From Stenotrophomonas sp. ASS1 (GTDB lineage: Bacteria > Pseudomonadota > Gammaproteobacteria > Xanthomonadales > Xanthomonadaceae), in contig NZ_CP031167.1 of the NCBI RefSeq assembly GCF_004346925.1, positions 4,112,001-4,176,000 on the forward strand: a stretch of DNA of 64,000 nt, in the 5' to 3' direction. Position 1 is the stretch's first letter. The number at the start of each line of letters is the position of its first letter. Made by a program: the position numbers and the translations under genes. The notes beneath the pieces were generated by a model. That model saw only the letters and a list, made by a program, of their open reading frames with translations, ran no database searches and was not told the DNA's origin. This document shows, one piece after another, positions 20,273 through 28,352 of this stretch.

Positions 20273-21514
20273 ATGTCACGTGTTTGGAAGATCGTGCTGC
20301 TGGTCGTGGCGGTTCTGGTGCTGGCCGTGGTCGGCCTGCGCGTCATCGGCGGGGGCAAGGACAAGGCTGGAAAGCCGGCAGCGGGAGCGCGCCAGGGTGG
20401 CGAAGACCCGGATGCCGGCCCGGTGCCGGTGACCGTGGTGGATGCGGCACGCCAGGACGTGCCGGTCTATGCCAGCGCGCTGGGTACGGTGACCGCAATG
20501 AACACCGTCACCGTCAGCCCGCAGGTTGGCGGCCAGCTGATGAGCCTGAATTTCCGCGAAGGCCAGGAAGTGAAGAAGGGCGATGTGCTGGCGGTGATCG
20601 ACCCGCGCACCGCCCAGGCCAGCTATGACCAGGCCGTGGCCTCCAAGCGCCAGAACGAGGCGCTGCTGGCCACCGCGCGTTCCAACTACCAGCGCTCGAA
20701 CGCGCCGGAGTATCGCCAGTTCGTCGCCAAGACCGATCTGGATACACAGCGAAACCAAGTGGCACAGTACGAAAGCGCAGTCGCGGCGAACGAGGCCAGC
20801 ATGCGCTCGGCGCAGGTGCAGCTGCAGTACACCAAGGTCACCGCGCCGATCACCGGCATCGCCGGCATCCGCGCGGTCGACGCCGGCAACGTGGTCAACG
20901 CCGGCACCGCGCTGGTCACGCTGACCCAGATCCATCCGATCCACGTGCTGTTCAACCTGCCCGAGCGCCAGCTCGGCGATGTGCGCCAGGCGCAGGCCGC
21001 CGGTGCGGTACCCGTCGCGGCACTGGACCGCGCCGATTCGCACGTGCTGTCCGGCGACGGCAAGCTTGACGTGGTCGACAACCTGATCAGTGCCGACAGC
21101 GGCACGTTCAAGGCGCGCGCGATCTTCGACAACACCGACAACGGCCTGTGGCCGGGCCAGTTCGTCAACGTGCGCATGCAGCTGCGCACGATTGCCGGTG
21201 GCGTGGTCATTCCGACCCAGGCCGTACTGCGTGGCCCGGACGGCGAGTACGTCTATGTGGTGCAGGGCGACAACACGGTGAAGATGCAGACCGTGCGCAG
21301 CGGCGTGGAAGTGGGTGACAGCCAGGTGCAGATCGCCGAGGGTCTGAAGGGCGGCGAGCGGGTGGTCAGTGAAGGCCAGTTCCGCTTGAAGCCGGGCAGC
21401 AAGGTCACCGCGCTGAAGCCGGGCGAAACCCCGGCGGTGCCGACCGAAGCCGAGCTGAAGGCCGCCGAGCAGAAGAACGGCGGCGGTGGCCGTCGTGGCG
21501 GCGGCCCGCGCTGA
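20273..21514 (+). CDS. smeI: RND efflux membrane-fusion protein (SmeI-type)
   Basis: A 413-residue periplasmic adaptor. It has an N-terminal anchor (IVLLVVAVLVLAVVGL), the lipoyl half-motifs (VSPQVGGQLMSLNFREGQEVKKGDVLAVIDP), a coiled-coil hairpin, the second lipoyl half (YTKVTAPITGIAG) and beta-barrel parts (WPGQFVNVRM). It joins inner-membrane RND pumps to an outer-membrane channel. The C-terminus is Gly/Arg-rich. The ATG at 20273 has a GGAG site upstream. One adaptor followed by two different RND genes is the SmeIJK arrangement of S. maltophilia and MdtABC of E. coli, so I use that name; no outer-membrane factor or regulator is adjacent. Confidence 0.88.
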   Translation: MSRVWKIVLLVVAVLVLAVVGLRVIGGGKDKAGKPAAGARQGGEDPDAGPVPVTVVDAARQDVPVYASALGTVTAMNTVTVSPQVGGQLMSLNFREGQEVKKGDVLAVIDPRTAQASYDQAVASKRQNEALLATARSNYQRSNAPEYRQFVAKTDLDTQRNQVAQYESAVAANEASMRSAQVQLQYTKVTAPITGIAGIRAVDAGNVVNAGTALVTLTQIHPIHVLFNLPERQLGDVRQAQAAGAVPVAALDRADSHVLSGDGKLDVVDNLISADSGTFKARAIFDNTDNGLWPGQFVNVRMQLRTIAGGVVIPTQAVLRGPDGEYVYVVQGDNTVKMQTVRSGVEVGDSQVQIAEGLKGGERVVSEGQFRLKPGSKVTALKPGETPAVPTEAELKAAEQKNGGGGRRGGGPR

Positions 21515-21588
21515 GCGCAGGCTACCGACCTCCCTCGCGCCGGCAAGCCTGCCGGCGCCGACATTGAAGTGCCAGCAAGGATCAGTCC

Positions 21589-24500
21589 GTGGGCTTTTCG
21601 ACGATCTTCATCCGCCGCCCCATCGCCACCTCGCTGCTGATGGCGGGCCTGTTGCTGCTGGGCATCCTCGGTTACCGCAAGCTGCCGGTGTCGGCGCTGC
21701 CGGAAATCGATGCGCCCAGCCTGGTGGTCACCACCCAGTACCCCGGCGCCAACGCCACCACCATGGCCTCGCTGGTCACCACGCCGCTGGAGCGCCAGTT
21801 CGGGCAGATCTCCGGGCTGGAGCTGATGACCTCCGACTCGTCGGCCGGGTTGTCCACGATCATCCTGCAGTTCTCGATGGACCGGAACATCGACATTGCC
21901 GCGCAGGACGTGCAGGCGGCGATCCGCCAGGCCACCCTGCCCTCGTCGCTGCCCTACCAGCCGGTCTACAACCGGGTGAATCCGGCCGACGCGGCCATCG
22001 TCACCCTGAAACTGACCTCTGACACGCGCCCGCTGCGCGACGTCAACAACTACGCCGACTCGATCCTGGCCCAGCGACTGTCGCAGGTGCAGGGCGTGGG
22101 CCTGGTCTCGATCGCCGGCAACGTGCGCCCGGCCGTGCGCATCCAGGTCAATCCGGCCCAGCTGTCGAACATGGGCCTGACCCTGGAACAGCTGCGCAGC
22201 GCGCTGACCCAGGCCAACGTCAACGCGCCGAAGGGTTCGCTGAACGGCAAGACCCAGTCCTACAGCATTGGTACCAACGACCAGCTCACCAGTGCCGCCG
22301 AGTACCGCGACACCATCATCAGCTACAAGAACGGACGTCCCGTGCGTTTGTCCGACGTGGCCGAAGTGGTTGATGGCGTGGAGAACGACCAGCTGGCCGC
22401 CTGGGCCGATGGCAAGCCGGCGGTGCTGCTGGAAGTGCGCCGCCAGCCCGGCGCCAACATCGTGCAGACCGTCGAGCGCATCCGCGCGATCCTGCCGCAG
22501 CTGCAGGGCGTGCTGCCAGCCGACGTGCACCTGGAGATCTTCAACGACCGTACGGAGACCATCCGCGCCTCGGTGCATGAGGTGCAGTTCACCCTGATCC
22601 TGACCATCGGCCTGGTGGTGGCGGTGATCTTCGTGTTCCTGCGCCGCCTGTGGGCCACGATCATTCCCTCGGTGGCGGTGCCGTTGTCGCTGGCCGGCAC
22701 CTTCGCGGTGATGGCCTTTGCCGGCATGTCGCTGGACAACCTCTCGCTGATGGCGCTGGTGGTGGCCACCGGCTTCGTGGTCGACGATGCGATCGTGATG
22801 ATCGAGAACATCGTGCGTTACATCGAGCAGGGCAAGAGTGGCAAGGAAGCGGCCGAAATCGGTGCGCGCCAGATCGGCTTCACCGTGCTGTCGCTGACCG
22901 TTTCGCTGGTGGCGGTGTTCCTGCCGCTGCTGCTGATGCCCGGCGTCACCGGCCGCCTGTTCCACGAGTTCGCGTGGGTGCTGAGCATCGCCGTCGTGCT
23001 GTCGATGCTGATCTCGCTGACGCTGACCCCGATGATGTGCGCCTACCTGCTCAAGCCCGACGCCCTGCCCGAGGGCGAGGATGCGCATGAGCGCGCAGCG
23101 GCGGCCGGCAAACAGAACCTGTGGACGCGCACCGTCGGCCTGTACGAGTACAGCCTGGACTGGGTGCTGGGCCACCAGCGCCTGACCCTGGCCGTGGCCG
23201 GCGGCGCACTGGTGCTGACCGTGCTGCTGTACGTGCTGATTCCCAAGGGCCTGCTGCCCGAACAGGACACCGGCCTGATCACCGGCGTGGTGCAGGCCGA
23301 CCAGAACATCGCTTTCCCGCAGATGGAACAGCGCACAAGGCAGGTTGCCGAAGCGCTGCGCCAGGACCCGGACGTGACCGGCGTGTCGGCGTTCATCGGT
23401 GCCGGCAGCATGAACCCCACGCTCAACCAGGGCCAGCTGTCGATCGTGCTGAAGGAGCGCAGCCAGCGTGATGGCCTGGATGAGATCCTGCCGCGCCTGC
23501 AGAAGGCGGTAGCCGGTATTCCGGGCGTGGCCCTGTACCTGAAACCGGTGCAGGACGTGACCCTCGATACCCGCGTGGCCGCCACCGAATACCAGTACTC
23601 GCTGTCGGACGTGGACAGCGCCGAAGTGGCCACGCAGGCCACGCGCCTGACCGAAGCGCTGCGCAAGCGCCCGGAACTGGCCGACGTGGACAACAACCTG
23701 TCCAACCAGGGCCGCGCGCTTGAACTGAACATCGACCGCGACAAGGCCAGTGTGCTGGGCGTGCCGATGCAGACCATCGACGACACGCTCTACGATGCGT
23801 TCGGCCAGCGCCAGATCTCGACCATCTTCACCGAACTCAACCAGTATCGGGTTGTGCTGGAAGTGGCGCCGGAGTTCCGTACCAGCACCGCGCTGATGGA
23901 ACAGCTGGCCGTGGCTTCCAACGGCGCCGGCGCGCTGACCGGCACCAATGCCACCAGCTTCGGCCAGGTCACATCGTCCAACTCGTCCACCGCCACCGGC
24001 ATCGGCGCGCAGAACACCGGCATCACGGTCGGCGCCGGCAACATCATTCCGCTGTCGGCGCTGGCCGAAGGCAAGGTCAGCAGTGCGCCGCTGGTGGTCA
24101 GCCACCAGCAGCAGCTGCCGGCAGTGACGGTCTCGTTCAACGTGGCGCCGGGCTATTCGCTGTCCGAAGCAGTGCGTGCGATCCAGGAGACCAAGGACAG
24201 CCTGGACATGCCGGCACACCTGCATGCCGAATTCATCGGCAAGGCCGCCGAATTCACCGGCAGCCAGACCGATGTGGTGTGGCTGCTGCTGGCCTCGCTG
24301 GTGGTGATCTACATCGTGCTGGGCGTGCTCTATGAGAGCTACATCCACCCGATCACGATCATCTCCACGCTGCCGCCGGCCGGTGTCGGCGCGCTGCTGG
24401 CACTGATGCTGTGCGGGCTGAGCCTGTCGGTGGATGGCATCGTCGGCATCGTGCTGCTGATCGGCATCGTCAAGAAGAACGGCATCATGATGGTGGACTT

Positions 24501-24822
24501 CGCGATCGAGGCGCGCCGCGCCGGCGCCAACGCGCATGAAGCGATCCGCCGCGCCTGTCTGCTGCGCTTCCGCCCGATCATGATGACCACCGCCGCGGCC
24601 ATGCTCGGCGCGCTGCCGTTGGCACTGGGCACCGGCATCGGTTCGGAACTGCGCCGCCCGCTGGGCATCGCCATCGTCGGCGGCCTGCTGCTGTCGCAGC
24701 TGGTCACCCTGTACACCACGCCGGTGATCTACCTGTATATGGAGCGCTTCTCCGAATGGCTGGCCCGCCGCCGCGAGCAGCGCGCACTGCGCGACGGTTC
24801 GCTGCAGGAGCCGCAGGCATGA
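21589..24822 (+). CDS. smeJ: RND multidrug efflux transporter (SmeJ, MdtB-like)
   Basis: A 1077-residue inner-membrane proton/drug antiporter. RND hallmarks are the N-terminal FIRRPIATSLL, the paired periplasmic loops, the proton-relay region with VATGFVVDDAIVMIENI (two Asp) and the C-terminal half with LIGIVKKNGIMMVDFA (Lys), plus RPIMMTT. The start is a GTG at 21589 with an AAGGA site seven bases upstream. The second periplasmic loop contains a Ser/Thr/Gly-rich insertion (about residues 775-815, around TGTNATSFGQVTSSNSS). It is expected to assemble with SmeK into a heterotrimer, as MdtB2C does. Confidence 0.92.
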   Translation: MGFSTIFIRRPIATSLLMAGLLLLGILGYRKLPVSALPEIDAPSLVVTTQYPGANATTMASLVTTPLERQFGQISGLELMTSDSSAGLSTIILQFSMDRNIDIAAQDVQAAIRQATLPSSLPYQPVYNRVNPADAAIVTLKLTSDTRPLRDVNNYADSILAQRLSQVQGVGLVSIAGNVRPAVRIQVNPAQLSNMGLTLEQLRSALTQANVNAPKGSLNGKTQSYSIGTNDQLTSAAEYRDTIISYKNGRPVRLSDVAEVVDGVENDQLAAWADGKPAVLLEVRRQPGANIVQTVERIRAILPQLQGVLPADVHLEIFNDRTETIRASVHEVQFTLILTIGLVVAVIFVFLRRLWATIIPSVAVPLSLAGTFAVMAFAGMSLDNLSLMALVVATGFVVDDAIVMIENIVRYIEQGKSGKEAAEIGARQIGFTVLSLTVSLVAVFLPLLLMPGVTGRLFHEFAWVLSIAVVLSMLISLTLTPMMCAYLLKPDALPEGEDAHERAAAAGKQNLWTRTVGLYEYSLDWVLGHQRLTLAVAGGALVLTVLLYVLIPKGLLPEQDTGLITGVVQADQNIAFPQMEQRTRQVAEALRQDPDVTGVSAFIGAGSMNPTLNQGQLSIVLKERSQRDGLDEILPRLQKAVAGIPGVALYLKPVQDVTLDTRVAATEYQYSLSDVDSAEVATQATRLTEALRKRPELADVDNNLSNQGRALELNIDRDKASVLGVPMQTIDDTLYDAFGQRQISTIFTELNQYRVVLEVAPEFRTSTALMEQLAVASNGAGALTGTNATSFGQVTSSNSSTATGIGAQNTGITVGAGNIIPLSALAEGKVSSAPLVVSHQQQLPAVTVSFNVAPGYSLSEAVRAIQETKDSLDMPAHLHAEFIGKAAEFTGSQTDVVWLLLASLVVIYIVLGVLYESYIHPITIISTLPPAGVGALLALMLCGLSLSVDGIVGIVLLIGIVKKNGIMMVDFAIEARRAGANAHEAIRRACLLRFRPIMMTTAAAMLGALPLALGTGIGSELRRPLGIAIVGGLLLSQLVTLYTTPVIYLYMERFSEWLARRREQRALRDGSLQEPQA

Positions 24823-24853
24823 TCCACGCCCCGCTGCCGCGGGGGGCCGCACG

Positions 24854-27800
24854 ATGAACCTGTCCGGCCCCTTCATCCGCCGCCCGATCGGCACCGCGCT
24901 GCTGGCCATCGGCCTGTTCATGGTCGGCCTGATCTGCTACCTGCGGCTGGGCGTGTCGGCGCTGCCGAACATCGAGATCCCGGTGATCTTCGTGCACGCC
25001 AGCCAGTCCGGTGCCGATGCGGCAACCATGGCCTCCACGGTCACCGCGCCGCTGGAACGTCATCTCGGCCAGCTGCCGGGCATCGACCGCATGCGCTCGT
25101 CGAGCTCGGAAGGCAGCTCGCTGGTGTTCATGATCTTCCAGAGCGGCCACAACATCGATTCGGCCGCGCTGGACGTACAGACCGCGATCAATTCGGCGCA
25201 GGCCGACCTGCCCTCGGGCATGGGCTCGCCGATGTACCAGAAGGCGAACCCGAACGACGACCCGGTGATCGCCATCGCGCTGACTTCGCAGACGCAGTCG
25301 GCCGACGAGCTGTACAACGTCGCCGATTCGCTGCTGGCGCAGCGCATCCGCCAGATCAGCGGTGTTGCTTCGGTCGACATCGCCGGTGCCTCGACGCCGG
25401 CGGTGCGTGTGGACGTCAACCTGCGCCTGATGAACGCACTCGGCCTGACCGCCGATGACCTGCGCAACGCGGTGCGTGCGGCCAACGTGACCTCGCCCAC
25501 CGGCTTCCTCAGCGATGGCAACACCACCACCGCGATCATCGCCAACGATTCGGTGGCACGCGCCGCCGACTTCGCCGACCTGGTGGTCAAGACCCAGGGC
25601 GATGGCCGGGTGATCCGGTTGAAGGACATCGCCAACGTCTACGACGGCCAGCAGGACGCCTACCAGGCGGCGTGGTTCGACCACAAACCGGCGGTGGTGA
25701 TGTACGTGTTCACCCGCGCCGGCGCCAACATCGTCGAAACCGTGGACCGGGTCAAGGCACAGATCCCCGCGCTGCGCGACTACCTGCAGCCGGGCACCAC
25801 GATGACGCCGTACTTCGACCGTACGCCGACCATCCGCTCGTCGCTGCATGAAGTACAGATCACTCTGCTGATCAGCCTGGCGATGGTGGTGCTGACCATG
25901 GCGCTGTTCCTGCGCCGGCTGGCACCCACGCTGATCGCCGCAGTGACCGTGCCGCTGTCGCTGGCCGGTGCCGCGCTGGTGATGTACGTGATGGGTTTCA
26001 CCCTGAACAACCTGAGCCTGCTGGCGCTGGTGATCGCGATCGGCTTCGTGGTCGACGATGCGATCGTGGTGATCGAGAACATCATGCGCCACCTCGACGA
26101 AGGCATGCCGCGGATGCAGGCAGCGCTGACCGGCGCGCGCGAGATCGGCTTCACCATCGTCTCGATCACCGCCTCGCTGGTGGCGGTGTTCATCCCGCTG
26201 CTGTTCGCCAGCGGCATGATGGGCGCGTTCTTCCGCGAGTTCACCGTCACCCTGGTGGCGGCCATCGTGGTCTCGATGATCGTCTCGCTGACGCTGACCC
26301 CGGCGCTGTGCAGCCGCTTCCTCAGCGCCCACGACCACAGCGCGCCGCCGTCGCGCTTCGGCCGCTGGCTGGATGCCGGCCACGAGCGCATGCTGCGCAT
26401 CTACACCGTGTTCCTGGATTTCTCGCTGCGCCATGCGCTGCTGCTGTCGCTGACGCCGCTGCTGCTGATCGGTGCCACCGTTTTCCTGTTCGGCGCGGTG
26501 AAGAAGGGCGCGTTCCCGCCGCAGGACACCGGCCTGATCTGGGGCCGCGCCAACTCCAGCGCCACCGTCTCCTTCGAGGACATGGTCGCCCGCCAGCGCC
26601 GCATCACCGACATGCTGATGGCCGACCCGGCGGTGAAGACCGTGGGTGTGCGCCTGGGCAGCGGTCGCCAGGGCTCCAGCGCACAGTTCAACGTCGAGCT
26701 GAAATCACGCAAGGAAGGCCGCCGCGAAACCACCGCACATGCCCTGGCGCGACTGAGCGCCAAGGCCGACCGCTACCCCGACCTGCAGCTGCGCCTGCGC
26801 GCGATCCAGGACCTGCCCAGCAACGATGGCGGTGGCTCCAGCCAGGGTGCGCAGTACCGCATCTCGCTGCAGGGCAATGACCTGGCGTCACTGCAGGAAT
26901 GGCTGCCCAAGCTGCAGGCGGAGCTGAAGAAGAACCCGAAGCTGCGCGACGTCGGCACCGATGTGGACAATGCCGGGCTGCGCCAGAACATCGAGATCGA
27001 CCGTGCCAAGGCCGCCCGCCTGGGTGTTTCGGTCGGCGCCATCGACGGCGCTCTGTACGGTGCGTTCGGCCAGCGCCAGATCTCGACCATCTATTCGGAC
27101 ATCAACCAGTACAGCGTGGTGGTCAACGCCCTGCCCTCGCAGACCGCTACTCCGGCGGCGCTGGACGAGGTGCATGTGCGTGCGCGCAACGGCGACATGG
27201 TGCCGCTCACGGCGGTGGCCAAGCAGGTGCCGGGACTGGCGCCTTCGCAGATCACCCATGAGAACCAGTACACGACGATGGACCTCAGCTACAACCTGGC
27301 GCCGAACGTGAGCATGGGCGAGGCCAAGGCGATCATCGACGCGACCGTGGCCGGCATGCGCATGCCCGGCGACATCCGCCTGGCTGATGACGCCGGCTTC
27401 GGCTTCAACTCCGACCCCAGCGACATGCTGATCCTGGTGTTTGCCGCGATCCTGACCGTGTACCTGGTGCTGGGCATGCTGTACGAGAGCCTGATCCACC
27501 CGGTCACCATCCTGTCCACGCTGCCGGCGGCGGGCGTGGGTGCGCTGCTGGCGTTGTTCGGCACCAATACCGAACTGTCGGTGATCTCGATGATCGCGCT
27601 GGTGCTGCTGATCGGCATCGTCAAGAAGAACGCGATCATGATGATCGACTTCGCGCTGGTGGCGCAGCGCGAACATGGGCTGGCACCGCGCGAAGCGGCA
27701 CGCGAGGCCAGCATCGTGCGCTTCCGCCCGATCATGATGACCACGATGGTGGCGATCCTGGCTGCTGTGCCGCTGGCGATCGGCCTGGGCGAAGGGTCCG

Positions 27801-27976
27801 AGCTGCGGCGTCCGCTGGGTATCGCGATGATCGGCGGCCTGCTGTTCTCGCAGAGCCTGACCCTGCTCAGCACGCCGGCGCTGTACGTGATCTTCTCCTG
27901 CCTGGCCGAGCGCTGGCGCGCACGTCGCGCACGCAGGCGCGAAGCGAAGCTGCTCAAGCGCGCGCAACGGGCGTAG
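24854..27976 (+). CDS. smeK: RND multidrug efflux transporter (SmeK, MdtC-like)
   Basis: A 1040-residue RND pump starting with FIRRPIGTALL. Transmembrane proton-relay motifs are present in IAIGFVVDDAIVVIENI and IGIVKKNAIMMIDFA, and the pseudo-symmetrical halves are intact. The ATG at 24854 lies 31 bp after the smeJ stop, so the genes are cotranscribed. Both pumps are full length without frameshift. The C-terminal tail is strongly basic (RRARRREAKLLKRAQ). Family knowledge links MdtC-type subunits mainly to drug passage or to proton coupling in the heterotrimer; which role SmeK takes cannot be read here. Confidence 0.92.
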   Translation: MNLSGPFIRRPIGTALLAIGLFMVGLICYLRLGVSALPNIEIPVIFVHASQSGADAATMASTVTAPLERHLGQLPGIDRMRSSSSEGSSLVFMIFQSGHNIDSAALDVQTAINSAQADLPSGMGSPMYQKANPNDDPVIAIALTSQTQSADELYNVADSLLAQRIRQISGVASVDIAGASTPAVRVDVNLRLMNALGLTADDLRNAVRAANVTSPTGFLSDGNTTTAIIANDSVARAADFADLVVKTQGDGRVIRLKDIANVYDGQQDAYQAAWFDHKPAVVMYVFTRAGANIVETVDRVKAQIPALRDYLQPGTTMTPYFDRTPTIRSSLHEVQITLLISLAMVVLTMALFLRRLAPTLIAAVTVPLSLAGAALVMYVMGFTLNNLSLLALVIAIGFVVDDAIVVIENIMRHLDEGMPRMQAALTGAREIGFTIVSITASLVAVFIPLLFASGMMGAFFREFTVTLVAAIVVSMIVSLTLTPALCSRFLSAHDHSAPPSRFGRWLDAGHERMLRIYTVFLDFSLRHALLLSLTPLLLIGATVFLFGAVKKGAFPPQDTGLIWGRANSSATVSFEDMVARQRRITDMLMADPAVKTVGVRLGSGRQGSSAQFNVELKSRKEGRRETTAHALARLSAKADRYPDLQLRLRAIQDLPSNDGGGSSQGAQYRISLQGNDLASLQEWLPKLQAELKKNPKLRDVGTDVDNAGLRQNIEIDRAKAARLGVSVGAIDGALYGAFGQRQISTIYSDINQYSVVVNALPSQTATPAALDEVHVRARNGDMVPLTAVAKQVPGLAPSQITHENQYTTMDLSYNLAPNVSMGEAKAIIDATVAGMRMPGDIRLADDAGFGFNSDPSDMLILVFAAILTVYLVLGMLYESLIHPVTILSTLPAAGVGALLALFGTNTELSVISMIALVLLIGIVKKNAIMMIDFALVAQREHGLAPREAAREASIVRFRPIMMTTMVAILAAVPLAIGLGEGSELRRPLGIAMIGGLLFSQSLTLLSTPALYVIFSCLAERWRARRARRREAKLLKRAQRA

Positions 27977-27984
27977 AAGGGCCC

Positions 27985-28073
27985 ATCCACGCAGGGCGTG
28001 GATCTACTGGTAGCGCCGGCCGCTGGCCGGCGTTCTCCGTACAGCCAATCTGCCGGCCAGCGGCCGGCACTAC
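27985..28073. repeat. adjoining REP palindromes of two families
   Basis: An ATCCACGCAGGGCGTGGATC palindrome ending in CTAC (27985-28007) abuts an inverted SMAG pair (28010-28073) whose left arm has GTAGCGCC instead of GTAGTGCC. They follow the smeK stop by 9 bp and could protect or end the efflux transcript. Confidence 0.85.
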
Positions 28074-28074
28074 C

Positions 28075-28176
28075 GTGGGTGCGAATGGTGGGTACGGACC
28101 GTGGGCACGGACCGTGGGTGCGGACCGTGGGTACGAACCGTGGGCACGGATGGTGGGTGCGGACCGTTGGTCCGCA
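28075..28176. repeat. 13-bp tandem array (seven units) ending in a palindrome
   Basis: Seven direct 13-bp units of the form GTGGGTRCGGACC run from 28075 to 28165 with a few substitutions. The last unit plus GTTGGTCCGCA forms the palindrome GTGCGGACCGTTGGTCCGCA that occurs alone elsewhere (30463, 33666, 52244, 63345). Confidence 0.92.
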
Positions 28177-28204
28177 TACCTCCGGGTTTGACGCACGGTA
28201 ACGA

Positions 28205-28223
28205 AAAGAGAACAATTCTCATC
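28205..28223 (+). promoter_or_regulatory. Fur-box-like operator upstream of the TonB receptor
   Basis: The palindrome AGAGAACAATTCTCAT (core GAGAA-C/A-A-TTCTC) resembles the 7-1-7 Fur consensus. It lies 130 bp before the receptor ATG, so iron repression is likely. Confidence 0.6.
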
Positions 28224-28352
28224 CAGCCATGGTCCTGCGCCCCTTCGCGGCGCCCCGCTGCCATCTCAGGCCAGCCTGCGTGATCCCAGCCACTGCCCCT
28301 TCCCCCACCCGTGGGCGGATGGCCTGTGGCCGTCCGTCGAGGACCACCATCG

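Larger units (their letters stand above)
27977..28352. other. 376-bp intergenic region with stacked repeats and a Fur-type site
   Basis: In order it holds a GTAGATCC-type palindrome (27985-28007), a SMAG dimer (28010-28073), a 13-bp tandem array (28075-28176) and a Fur-box-like palindrome (28205-28223). The last 130 bp is the TonB receptor's 5' region. No gene is visible. Confidence 0.7.

Noticed and set aside
21253..24921. A 1222-codon open frame antisense to smeJ, and similar long antisense frames over rhlB, icd, trpE and the effector gene
   Set aside because: High-GC coding DNA commonly leaves long open frames on the other strand. These encode His/Gln/Arg-rich repeats without family motifs, while the sense frames encode well-known proteins.
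28075..28176. CRISPR-like array
   Set aside because: The units are 13 bp, contiguous without spacers, and there are no cas genes.
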